From contig JARWKL010000004.1 of NCBI GenBank assembly GCA_029961685.1, positions 31,687,645 through 31,751,644 of the forward strand: DNA of 64,000 nucleotides, in the 5' to 3' direction. The notes under the pieces were generated by a model, which worked only from the letters and a program-made list of their open reading frames with translations, did not search any database and had not been told where the DNA came from. The stretch comes from Aristolochia californica (taxonomy: Eukaryota; Streptophyta; Magnoliopsida; Piperales; Aristolochiaceae). The position numbers were made by a program, and so were the translations under genes. Each line of letters opens with the position of its first letter. The first letter of the stretch is position 1. Positions 1 through 9,560 of this stretch are shown here, piece by piece.

Positions 1-174
1 ATAACATCACACCTCCCATCGCGAGCCGACGACCATGGCGGCACACTGACACTGACCCGACCCAAGGATTACACGAGGACCTATCAGTATTCACGCCTTT
101 GTGCACTTAATCCAGCCTATGCGCCCACCGGGATTCAAACTCACGATCGAGCGCTAGCTCTGATACCAAAATTC
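1..174 (-). mobile_element. TRIM-family internal fragment
   Basis: Read on the minus strand this starts at a primer site (TTTGGTATCAGAGCTAG, plus positions about 157-173), runs through a spacer with a TTTGAATCCCGG box, and ends in a GC-rich purine tract followed by TGTTAT at the window edge. The spacer matches the internal region of the intact TRIM at 8787-8946 (shared CGAGCCGACGACC and CCGGGATTC blocks). The 82-bp LTR expected next to the primer site is missing: the primer site is joined straight to Gag coding sequence of element A0. Confidence 0.7.
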
Positions 175-795
175 CCAATCATATACCACAAACTCGTTTT
201 TGAATTGATGAAACCACATAAGCGCTTCATCGAGCATGTGGAAGGCAGCTAATTGAACCTTGCCTTCGGGCAGAGTTCCTTGATTGGAAAAGAAATTATC
301 ACACTTGTGCAACCACATTAAAGGGTCGGAGGACCCATCATATGTTGGAAAATCAAGCTTTGTGTACCTTGACACGGTAGGAGGTGCTGGATTGAGGCCC
401 CCACGAGGTGGAGGTGTTTGGCGCAGGGGAAGAGGTGGAGGCGTTGGATGAGGGTTGAGAGGATCTGTTGGACGTGAGGAGGATGCCATCTGGACTGAAA
501 GCCTGGTGAAGCCCTCCTCTATACATGACAGCAACATCTGGAATTTGCCCTCCAGGCCATTGATTTGAGATTGTAGATCAGCATGGTTCTCTTCCACAAA
601 ATTTCGAATTTCTGCAGGGGAAGAGGAATCACCAAGGGTGGTCCTGTCTGATACCACGATGTTAGGCTCTCTAGCCATGGATCGAGTCACCCGGCGATCT
701 CCTCTAGCTTCCAGATTGAATGACGAAGAAGGGAGGGATTTGGGGTACCTGGAATGCCCAATGGTGAATGACGTGAGCCTTGAAAGGAGCTCCAA
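154..795 (-). pseudogene. Truncated Gag of chromovirus A0
   Basis: This is the N-terminal part of a Ty3/gypsy Gag of 213 codons. It starts inside the 5' LTR. It carries the LTR-encoded peptide RRVTRSMARE, the translated primer site (VVSDR), a proline-rich linker (about residues 105-135) and the start of the capsid-like domain (KLDFPTYDGSSDPLMW, then FHMLDEALMWFHQF). The frame ends within a few codons of the TRIM junction near position 173, so the rest of capsid, the zinc knuckle and pol are absent. In the family this protein coats the RNA in cytoplasmic particles. Confidence 0.85.
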
Positions 796-1033
796 CCTTA
801 GGCCTCTTTAGAGAGAGAACCTGATCTCATTTAGACTAATGATCAATACTTGTTTTCATTCCATCACTTGACGCCCTAAATAGGTCAAGGAAAACATCAA
901 AGGTTCTATAATTACAATTAGACCCTTATGGAACTTCAAATTACATTTAAACCCCTAAGGTACTGAAATACAAGTTTACTCCATCTCTTCTCTTCTCCGG
1001 TTAGCCACTCTTGATGCTATGGAGTCCATAACA
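660..1033 (-). repeat. 5' LTR of element A0
   Basis: A 374-bp LTR beginning TGTTATGGACTCC and ending CCTAACA on the minus strand. The primer site TGGTATCAGAC lies directly downstream (plus 647-658). It interrupts the integrase gene of A1; the flank at 1034-1038 is AACAC, and the other TSD copy is outside the window. Confidence 0.88.
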
Positions 1034-1691
1034 AACACCTCCTACCACAGCGCACTCGGCACAACCCCATTCAAGGTAGTATATGGTAGAGAACCGCCCA
1101 ACCTTCTCTCATATGAACTAGGGGCCTCTAAGGTTGCCACTTTGGACCAAGCATTAGCAGAAAGAGACACCTTACTCACTGAGGTGCGTACTCATTTCCA
1201 AGAGGCAGAACATACTATGAAGTTGTATTATGACAAGAACCACCGGGAAGTCTTCTTTTCTCCAGGAGATTATGTATGGTTGCGTCTCCAAAACAACATG
1301 CAGTTGTTGCTGACATCCTCCAAATGCCACAAGCTCTCTCCGAAATATTATGGTCCCTTTCAGGTTATGGACCGCATTGGTACAGTTGCCTACTGCTTGC
1401 AGCTTCCGCCAGAGGCCAGGATTCACAATGTGTTTCATGTCTCCCAATTGAAAGCCTTCCCGGGTGATTCTCCCTTGCTGCACACACAGCTGCCCCCGCT
1501 ACAAGAGGGACGAGTCCTTTCTACTACAACATAGGTATTATAGGCTCGCTGCATTCAGGGTGATTGGGAGATCCTAGTGCAATAGGCAGATGCTGATCCC
1601 ATTGATACGACATGGGAGCCATTAGCTGCGTTCCACTCCCTCTACCCCTACTTCGAGCTTGAGGACAAGCTCTTTCTCCAGGAGGGGGTGA
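1034..1691 (+). pseudogene. Integrase C-terminus plus chromodomain-like tail, A1
   Basis: C-terminal third of a chromovirus integrase. Visible in order: the YHSALGTTPFKVVYGREPP segment after the catalytic core, a charged helix, the GDYVWL motif, the KLSPKYYGPFQV beta-barrel region, and after a stop at 1532-1534 a chromodomain-like stretch (CIQGDWEILVQ, a stop, then DADPIDTTWEPL). It ends in FELEDKLFLQ, whose DNA forms the GAGCTTG-AGGA-CAAGCTC hairpin (1655-1672) before the purine tract. The N-terminal and core integrase domains are missing because A0 inserted at 1033/1034. Confidence 0.88.
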
Positions 1692-2117
1692 TGTTATGGA
1701 CTCCATAGCATCACGAGTTATCCACAGGCATAGGAATTAAATTATGTCAATTTACTTTTAATGTAATTTAAATTTGTTTGGTTTACTTTGGGTTGGTTTA
1801 GATGTAATGTGGCGTGAACCACTTGACCTATGGGTCACTTTTGTAATTCTGTCCTCAACCCTATTTAGGGGGACGTCAAGGGAAGGAGAAATCAAGTATT
1901 GAGAAAATTAGAGTAAACATGTCAGATTCTCCCTCAGAGGTCTAGGTCGGATTCTCCCTCTGAGGTCCAAGTTGAGCTTCCTTCAAAGCTCCTTCGTTCT
2001 ATTTGATTTCCATCATTCCACGTTCCAAAAAAAAAGAATTATCTTCCAGAAGAGCATCCATGGAGGGAAGAGAGGAAAGAAGGGTGACTCGATCCATGGC
2101 TCGGGAAGAACCTAACA
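1692..2117 (+). repeat. 3' LTR of element A1
   Basis: A 426-bp LTR (TGTTATGGACTCC...CCTAACA) directly after the purine tract GGAGGGGGTGA. It contains a CCCTATTTAGGG promoter core and two direct copies of the GGTCGGATTCTCCCTC box. Its last 60 bases encode the MEGREERRVTRSMAREEPN peptide that starts Gag in full copies. Confidence 0.88.
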
Positions 2118-3649
2118 CCATGTAGCATAAGTGAGAGTAAAAATGACTCCTAGCCGATAAGCCATTGCTTCATACTCCAGTCCTAATGCTGGATGTAGGG
2201 CACACTTTGTCTTCTATCGGTAGTGTGTCTATCGGCATTGCTCTGAAGTGTCCACCATCATGTCCCTCCACAGGACAATGTCTCTCAAGTGGTAGGAGAC
2301 ATAAAAGCCATAACATAGATGTAATACTAAGTTCCTCCGTCATGGTTTCCCAATTGTGATTTTTTTTATTTTGATAGGGCCTATCATGGTTTCCCAACCG
2401 TGATATTTTTTGACAGGGTATCCTCCATCATGGTTTCCCAACCGTGTTGACAGGGCCCATCATGGTTTCCCAACCGTGATATTTTTTTATAGGGTTTCCT
2501 CCATCATGGTTTCCCAACTGTGATATTTTTTTATGGGGTAAAATAAATGATGATATGAGGCCACCTCTTTTTCAATAATAATGCCCTCAAAGAGACGTAA
2601 TAGCAAAAACTGTATATAATACGACCATCTTCCAACACATATAACATGAACCAAATAATAAACTTTGTAAAAGAACCCATGAAATAATCCAATATAAAAA
2701 TTTCTCCTTAGTTGCACAAGATTCATCTTTTGTGCTCTTCTTTTCTTGAATATTTGGGTCACATAAACTTATTCACAACATATGAAATAAAATACCTCTT
2801 GCTTGTACTTCTTGTACTTCTCCCCCTCAAGTTGGGTGGTAATGGCAGTGATCCAAACTTGAACCAAATTTCATAGATGTAGAAATAAGCCCAAATAATA
2901 GATATGTATAAATAAGCCCTCAAACCAGGGAGAAGTGAGATATTTTCCTGATATATCAACTCAAAAAGTGACTCAAAACAATGGGCATAAATTCAGATTT
3001 TTCAATACAACAGAATACTAGCATGACCTTTTGATTATTCCAATGCGAATATTTATTTAAATATAGATCAGATTGACATGAAATTTTCTCCTTATGAAAG
3101 TAGACTTAAATACCTTTCATCCAAGTATAATATAACTTCATAAAATATAGTTATTAGGAGATAAATAATCTGATATAGTTAGGTCTCTATTATTTGGCCG
3201 AACTAAGTACTATTTCTTGTATCTTTCTTTTGATATATAATTCTCCATATAAAGTCTCTTTCTTGATATCATAAAATACCTCAGAATTTGAGGCTTTTTG
3301 CTGCCACTCAAACCTTTTTTTCAATCAGACCTTTGCTTAGAATCTGAAGATTTCTGCTACTGCTCGAACCTTTTTGTAATCTGACCTTCACTCATTCAAA
3401 TAAAGATATCTCTCTGTAGATAACTTTGATTCGAAAAAAAATCATTTTTCTTTGGAAAGTGGACTCAAATATATTTCTATCAATATATAATTTTCAATAT
3501 GAAAAACTCCGTATAGAGGTTAAAAATGCAAAGAAATCTACGGATGTTGGGACTAAAAAAAATAACTACGAACCTAGACTTAGGGTTTAGGGTTTAGAGA
3601 AAAGGATCACATTACCTCCGTGAGTTGATCAAGTCAACTCACAGAACCT
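2118..3649. other. Degenerate DNA, probably decayed Copia2 interior
   Basis: I find no supportable gene here. The stretch is AT-rich and lies on the internal side of the minus-strand Copia2 LTR (3835-4273). A CTCCCCCTCAAGTTGG tract (about 2820-2835) is the reverse complement of the purine tract that precedes the Copia1 3' LTR (46149-46162), which suggests a copia-type end, but no matching LTR follows. A five-copy tandem repeat is listed separately. Confidence 0.45.
2340..2538. repeat. Five-copy tandem repeat, unit about 44 bp
   Basis: Units begin TCATGGTTTCCCAACCGTGA at 2340, 2384, 2428, 2460 and 2504. Four are about 35-44 bp; the third has lost about 12 bp. The second half varies around ATTTTTTTGATAGGG with TCCTCCA. 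No coding sense is visible. Confidence 0.85.
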
Positions 3650-3661
3650 GCTCCGATACCA

Positions 3662-3834
3662 TGTCAAACATCTAGCCAATACTACCCAACAAACCGGTCT
3701 GTTAAGTGCAGAAATCCAAGTACCTAACTCATCAATGGTGGATGGAACCACCTAGCTCTGACAACGCCCATTCGCGTTCCCTACCGCTTCACCCGGGATT
3801 CGAACACGGAACGTGGTGCCCAGCTCTGATACCA
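3662..3834 (-). mobile_element. TRIM-like remnant between two primer sites
   Basis: On the plus strand this reads as a diverged TRIM LTR (TGTCAAACATCTAGCCAATACTACCC..., from 3662) followed by TRIM-type internal sequence with CCCGGGATTCGAAC and the primer site CAGCTCTGATACCA ending at 3834. A second primer site (GCTCCGATACCA, 3650-3661) abuts the left LTR. The TRIM's own right LTR is replaced by the 439-bp Copia2 LTR, so both junctions fall at LTR/primer-site boundaries. Confidence 0.65.
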
Positions 3835-4273
3835 TGTTGAATTTATAGAAAAGTGAAATACTTCATTGACATCAATTACCTGTTGTAATCAAAGTACATG
3901 AACCTTTATTTATAATAGAGGAAGGTAGTAGAGTCTAATTACAATAAAACTACCCTTGTCCCAATTACACCCAAACTCTAACACTTAAAGATAATTCGTA
4001 ACATAATTAAATAACTCGATATAGATAATAGACAAACATAAATCAAACTAAAACTTCTTTGACGTGACCATAAGATAAGATACTTTTGTGAGTTCTTCTT
4101 GATCTTCCAACTGATGTGATAAGGATGCCAAATCATGGTAATCATTGTGGGTCCTACTTCTTATGGGCTTGGTCCCATCTTGTGGGCCTTCCTTGGTCAT
4201 GTGGCCCATCTTATAATAATCTTAGATATGTGGGCCTTCCTTGGTTATGTGGGCTTGAGCTTATCTTCCAACA
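3835..4273 (-). repeat. 5' LTR of Copia2
   Basis: A 439-bp LTR: on the minus strand it starts TGTTGGAAGATAAGCTCAAG and ends ATTCAACA, followed directly by the primer site TGGTATCAGAGC. The first bases match the Copia1 LTR (TGTTGGAAGATGGACTCAAG), which places it in copia. It contains a TATAAATAAAG promoter core (minus strand, near 3910). It abuts the RT fragment of H at 4274. Confidence 0.8.
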
Positions 4274-5107
4274 GAGGTATTCCGCAACTATCTACGAAAA
4301 TTTGTGTTTGTTTTTTTTTTTTCTAATATACTCATATACATCAAGTATGGGGAACAAAATTTTGCACATATACGGGTAGTTTTTGAATTATTACGATCCC
4401 ACCAGCTCTATTTGAAGAAATCTAAATGCTCTTTTACGAAGTCCCATGTCGCATATCTTGGCAATATTATATTCCACGCAGGGGTCACGGTTGATCCCGA
4501 GAAGATTCATGTAGTTATTGATTGGCCACAACCACATACTGGCTCAGCTTTGCAAGGATTTTTTGGCCTAGCCGGCTACTACCACAATTTCATCCACAAT
4601 TAAGGCCCCCTTGGCAGCACCATTGATGAGACTCCTCAAGAAAAATTCCTTTATTTGGAATGAGGAAGCCACACACTTCTTCCAGGCACTTAAACTCACT
4701 CTTGCCTCCACACCCGTACTACAACTTCCCAATTTTGATGAGTTATTTGTGGTCAAGTGCAACGCATCCCATGGGGGCATCTTACAACAACACTCACACC
4801 CATAGCATATTTCAGCAGGTAGTTGGCCGAACGGCCTCACAAATTGGCTGCATATGAACGAGAATTAATCGGGTTGGCCAAGGCTGTCCAACACTGGCGA
4901 CCTTTATGGGGCCATAAATTTCTCATATGCACTGATCGTTACAGCCTTAAATTCTTGTTGGAACATCAACTTACTACTTCTCCAAAACAGCACTGGATCA
5001 CTAAGTTGATGTGATTTGATTTTTCGGTCAAGTACCGCTCTTGAAGATTAAACAAGGCCGTGGATGCTTTGTCATGTCGGTTGGAGAATCAGCAGCTCAT
5101 CTATGCT
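4274..5107 (+). pseudogene. RT C-terminus and RNase H of gypsy element H
   Basis: Begins at the RT palm (VFRNYLRKFV) and runs through the thumb (KKSKCSFTKSHVAYLGN, FFGLAGYYHNFIHN), the connection (ECDAS-like KCNASHGG) and RNase H (YERELIGLAKAVQHWRPLWG, CTDRYSLKFLL) to the linker LENQQLIYAIS. The catalytic FFDD reads FFSN, and there are several stops and shifts (for example near 4603 and 5014), so it is dead. Wording such as SHQLYLKKSKCSF is closer to element G than to A. The reading resumes at 12048 after solo LTR E. Confidence 0.85.
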
Positions 5108-5497
5108 ATCAGTGTTATGGTCTCCATAGCAGGTCGAGTGATTAGTAGACGCCGTGGGTAAATCATGTAATTTTCTGGTTTAAGAACTTTGTTGGTTTAG
5201 ATGTAATTTCTTTTCTTTTTATGGGCCTTGTGATTGGCCTTTGCTTTGTACTCAAACCCTAGTCCTCTCTTATAAGGGGGACGAATGGTTGAATGGAATT
5301 AAGCTTGATCATTAGTCTTAAATTAGAGATAAGATACTCTCTCTTCCAAGGAGGTCCAAGGTGCAAGATTCCTTTGAAAGCTTGAGTCTTCTCAACCATA
5401 GGGCATTCTAAAAATCCCAAACCTCACTCAAGAACAAATTCAAATCTGGTGCCAATAGGAGATCGCCGAGTGACACGATCCATGGCTAGGGACCTTA

Positions 5498-5934
5498 TGT
5501 TAGGCTCTTCCCGAGCCATGGATCGAGTCACCCTTCTTTCCTCTCTTCCCTCCATATTGAATCTTGACGCTGGAAGAGGATTCTTGTTTCTTGAACGTGG
5601 AATGATGGAATTCAGAATGGAATTTAGAATGGAATGATTGAGCTTTGAAGGAAGCTCAACCTGGACCTCAGAGGGAGAATCCGACCTAGACCTCTGAGGG
5701 AGAATCTGACCTGTTTAATTCTAATTTTTTCAATACTTACTTTCCTTCACCTTGACTTCCCCATAAATAGGGTTGAGGATGGAAATACAAATTAGACCCA
5801 TGGGTCAATTGGTTCATGCCATATTACATCTAAACCAAACCAAACCAAACCAAATGGAATTACATTAAAACTAAATTGACCTAATTTAATTCCTATGCCT
5901 GTGGATAACTCGTGATGCTATGGCATCCATAACA
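5498..5934 (-). repeat. 3' LTR of A3
   Basis: 437 bp. On the minus strand it starts TGTTATGGATGCCATAGC and ends CCTAACA; the purine tract and an imperfect hairpin (5954-5971, last pair lost) lie just inside at 5935-5975. Confidence 0.9.
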
Positions 5935-7250
5935 TCACCCCCGCCTGGAGAAAGAGCTTGTCCTCAAGCTTGTAATAGGGGTAGAGGGTTCGGAATGCGG
6001 CTATTGGCTCCCATGTCGTGTCACGGGGATCAACATCAGCCTATTGCACTAGTATCTCCCAATCACCCTGAATGCGGCGTGCCTATAATACCTGTGCTGG
6101 AGTAAAAAGGATACGTCCCTCATGTAGTGGAGGCAGAGGTGTGTGTAGAAAGGGAGAGTCACCCTGGAAGGCCTTTAGTTTGGAGATGTGAAACACATTG
6201 TGAACCCTGGCCTCTGGCGGAAGGTGCAAGCGGTAGGCAACTGTACCAATGCGGTCCATCACCTGAAAGGGACAATAATACTTCGGAGAGAGCTTGTAGC
6301 ATTTGGATACTATCAGTGACAACTGCTTGTAATGTTGGAGATGCAACCATACATAATCTCCTGGAGAAAAGAAGACTTCCCGGTGCTTCTAGTCATAATA
6401 AAACTTCATTGTATTCTGGGCTTTCTGGAGATGAGTGTGAACCTCAGTGAGCATGGTGTCTCTTTCTGCTAACGCTTGGTCCAAAGTGGCGACATTGAAG
6501 GCACCTAGTTCATATGATAAAACCTGAGTGGGTCTCTGCCATATACTACCTTGAATGGGGTAGTTCCAAGTGCGTTGTGATAGGAGGTGTTGTAACAAAT
6601 TCAGCCCAGACGAGCAATTTAACCCACCGTTTAGGTGAGTCCCTCACAAAACAATGAAGATACATCTCAATTGTCCGATTGACGACCTCTGTCTGACCAT
6701 CAGTCTGCTGATGGTAGGCGAAAGAGAATGCTAACGTTGTGCCCTGCAGCTTGAATAGTTCTTTTCAAAATGTACTGGTAAAGATGGCATCTCTGTCACT
6801 GGTAATGGATGTAGGCATCCCATGTAACCAGACAATATTATCCATAAAGAGCTGAGCTACGTGAGCTGCAGTGTAAGGATACGCCAGAGGTAGGAAATGG
6901 CCATACTTTGAGAAATGATCAACCACTACAAAGATAACGGATTTTTTGGACGATGAGGGAAGGCCATCTATGAAGTCCATGGAAATATCTGACCAGAATT
7001 GTGATGGCAACTGAAGTGGTTTGAGCAACCCTGCTGGACTTAAAGATTCAGCTTTATTCCATTGACATATCTGACAAGCCACCACATAATCAACTATACT
7101 GCACTTCATAGCCCTCCAATATAATTCTCAACTTATCCGAAAATATGTTTTTTTGTTGGCCCTCATGTGTACTGTCATGGAAGGAGGCTAAAATGTTGTG
7201 AATAAGTGGAAACGTGTGGTGTAGAAAGACCCAGTTTTTGAAGAGGACCA
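5935..7250 (-). pseudogene. Integrase with chromodomain-like tail, A3
   Basis: Integrase remnants: the zinc-binding end (VACQICQWNKAESLSPAG), a catalytic core with DISMDFIDGLPSS and ITSDRDAIFT (two of three acidic residues visible), the GDYVW-like region, KLSPKYYCPFQVMDRIG and HNVFHISKLKAF, then the chromodomain-like tail. Reading frames break near 6765, 6600, 6389 and 6083, so no functional enzyme is possible. Family role: inserts element cDNA into chromosomes, with the tail thought to steer to heterochromatin. Confidence 0.87.
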
Positions 7251-8704
7251 AACTATCCTGAACCATCCAATGTTTTCGGATTTCCCTTGCTGGATCTCAT
7301 GATATTAAGCAATAAATTTTGGATACTATTGTGTTTCCTCCCGAATAGAATCCAACAAGAGAGCTCTGGGCTGACTGATGGCATGTAATTGCGGCTTTGG
7401 AATTTCCTGGTGAGATAAAGCATCAGCCCCCACATTCAAACTCCCAGGTTTATACTCCATAGTAAAGTCAAACCCTATAAGTTTATTTAACCAGTGCTGT
7501 TGCGATGAGGTAGTGAGGCGCTACTCAAGCTGATACTTGAGGTTGCAATGATTGATGCATATCAGATATGGGCGCCCTCAGAGATAAGGCCGCCAATGTT
7601 GTATTGCTTTAGCTAAACCGATCAGTTCCCTCTCATTAGCTGCTAACTTGTGGTGGTGTTGGCCAAGTTGGTGGCTAAAATAATCGATCGGATGTCCTTG
7701 TTGGTGTAACACTGAACCAATACTGCCCCCCGAAGCATCACATTCCACCACAAATGACTCATCAAAGTCCGGTAGCTGCAAAATCGGTGCAGAGGTTAAG
7801 GCCTCTTTCAACTACTGAAAGGAATGAGCCGCTGTCTTGGACCAGGTAATGGCATTTTTCATGAGTAGGTTGTTGGGCAGTGCTACAATCTGGCCATAGC
7901 TGCGGATAAATTTCCTGTAATACCCAGCTAGGCCCAAAAATCCCCTTAAGGCTGTATTGGAGGTGGGTGGAGGCCAATCTGTGACGGCCTGAATCTTACA
8001 CTGGTCTACCTTCACCCCAACTGCTGAAATAAGTGGCCCAAGTATGCCACTTCTGAGGTACCCATAGAACATTTGGACTAATTTAAAACCAAATGATGTG
8101 AGCGGAGAAAAGTAAATACCAGTTGAAGGTGCTGAAGATGCTCTTCCCAACTGTTACAATACACCAAAATATCATAAAAAAATACCAAAATGTATTTCCT
8201 CAAAAGAGAGGAAAATACCTCATTTATGAGGGCCTGAAATGTGGAAGGTGCATTTGAGAGACCACATGGCATCACGAGGAACTCGAAATGACCGTGGTAT
8301 GTGCGGAATGTAGTTTTCTCCACATCTGATGGATGAACATGGATTTGATGATAGCCAGACTTCAAATCTAGCTTGGTAAATATAGTAGCACCGTGTGTAA
8401 CTCATCTAGCAACTCGTCCACCACTAGAAAGGGAAATTTGTCTTTAATGGTGTGTGCATTGAGTTGCTTGTAATCCACACAAAACCTCCACGACTTATCA
8501 TGCTTACGGACTAGTAATACCGGGGAGGAAAAAGGAGACCTGTTTGGCTGAATAATTCCCTGGGCGAGCATATTTTGGCACTGCCTTTCAATCTCATCCT
8601 TCTGTAAGTGGGGGTAACGATAAGGACACACCACTACAGGTTCAGTGCCAGTTTTCAAACGGATGTGGTGATTACAGTGCCTAATAGGCGGTAGAGCAGT
8701 AGGT
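7251..8704 (-). pseudogene. RT and RNase H of A3
   Basis: RT fingers and palm are read from about 8658 downward ([37 protein letters not shown]), then [22 protein letters not shown] and [20 protein letters not shown]. The catalytic motif reads FFYD instead of FFDD. The thumb follows (GFLGLAGYYRKFIRSYGQI), then RNase H (ECDASGGSIGSVLHQQGHP, NERELIGLAKAIQHWRP). Frameshifts occur near 8400, 8080, 7812 and 7578. TRIM sits just upstream in the protease-RT linker. Confidence 0.88.
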
Positions 8705-9028
8705 TGTTGAGCACCTAGCCAATACTACCCAAAAGACCGGCCTGTTTGGAGCGAAAGACATAGGTATTTAACCCAGGACCGTAACAGTACCCCGCCCTTC
8801 CCCGAGCCGACGACCGCGGAGGCTACCACAACAGAGCAACCAGAGCCGGGTCGAACCCAGATTAGTCTAGGCGCGTGACCACCCGCATCCATTTTTGGGG
8901 GCGCCGGGATTCGAAGTCGGGACGCAGCACTAGCTCTGATACCAAATGTTGAGCACCTAGCCAATACTACCCAAAAGACCGGCCTGTTAGGAGCGGAAGA
9001 CATAGGTATTTAACCCAGGACCCTAACA
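8705..9028 (-). mobile_element. Intact TRIM (miniature LTR element), TRIM-1
   Basis: A 324-bp element with two 82-bp LTRs (8705-8786 and 8947-9028) and a perfect TSD TAGGT (8700-8704 and 9029-9033). On the minus strand the LTRs start TGTTA(G/C)GGTCCTGGG and end GTGCTCAACA and differ at only a few sites. The primer site TGGTATCAGAGC lies at plus 8933-8944, and a polypurine tract GGGGAAGGGCGGGGTAC lies next to the 3' LTR (plus 8787-8803). There is no coding capacity. The internal region contains CTTCGAATCCCGG (about 8907-8919). It must rely on enzymes from other elements. Confidence 0.95.
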
Positions 9029-9033
9029 TAGGT

Positions 9034-9560
9034 TCCTAAAATATATCCTCAAAGGCTGTAAGTAATTGAGATAACTTACAATTGTTAGTGCTATGGACCT
9101 GAACATTCTGAAGGGTGCAGGGCACTGGTGCCTGGTTGCCATGCAATGTAATCTGATGGTGGTCCTCTGTGAAAGTCATGGTCAGAGCCTAAAAATCCCA
9201 TAAAATAGGCCCCAACAGTTGGAGCCATTTAATTCCAAGTACCTAATCAAATCCGGACAGTGGGATCACCAAGAAATCTGCAATAAAGGCGTGTCCCTCA
9301 ATATCAAAGTGTGTGGCTGGAGAGATGCCCACACTGGTAATTTTAGCCCCATTGGCTACTGAGACAGAAAGGCCTGTCTGCTGGTAGACGACTAACCGCA
9401 GTTGTTTGGCTGCTGGCTGACTGATGAAATTATGTGTGCTACCAAAGTCAACTAAAGCAAGTAATTGTAGATGATATAATTGGGCTTTAACCTGCATGGT
9501 ATTAGAACTGCGCAGACTAGTCATGGCATGAAGTGAAATCTCTGGGCCCTCTTGGTCTGT
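9034..9560 (-). pseudogene. Aspartic protease of A3
   Basis: A retropepsin-like domain in one frame from 9524 to 9243 (minus): [20 protein letters not shown], then the active-site loop LVDFGSTHNFI, then [15 protein letters not shown] and FIADFLVIPLSGFD. The active site should be DSGST; here it is DFGST. It lies between Gag and RT and would cleave the polyprotein. A stop ends the frame after FD, and the remaining linker to RT is broken. Confidence 0.87.

Noticed and set aside
1692..2117. 5' LTR of an element running to the right
   Set aside because: No primer site follows (sequence after TAACA is CCATGTAGCATAAG) and pol end plus purine tract precede it, so it is a 3' LTR.
2170..2397. Copia RNase H on the minus strand (a GLEYEAMAYRLG-like reading)
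   Set aside because: Only one weak motif-like stretch, no flanking domain and mixed frames.
2340..2538. CRISPR array
   Set aside because: Units are directly adjacent without spacers of unique sequence, and the setting is plant nuclear DNA.
3985..4273. Separate LTR of about 149 bp (3835-3983) flanked by unrelated DNA
   Set aside because: An internal CTCTAACA suggested a short LTR, but the better end is TTCCAACA at 4273, which matches the Copia1 LTR start and gives a 439-bp LTR abutting coding sequence.
8905..8946. tRNA gene or tRNA-derived SINE
   Set aside because: A B-box-like motif is present but no A box at tRNA spacing, no cloverleaf, and LTRs plus TSD identify a TRIM.
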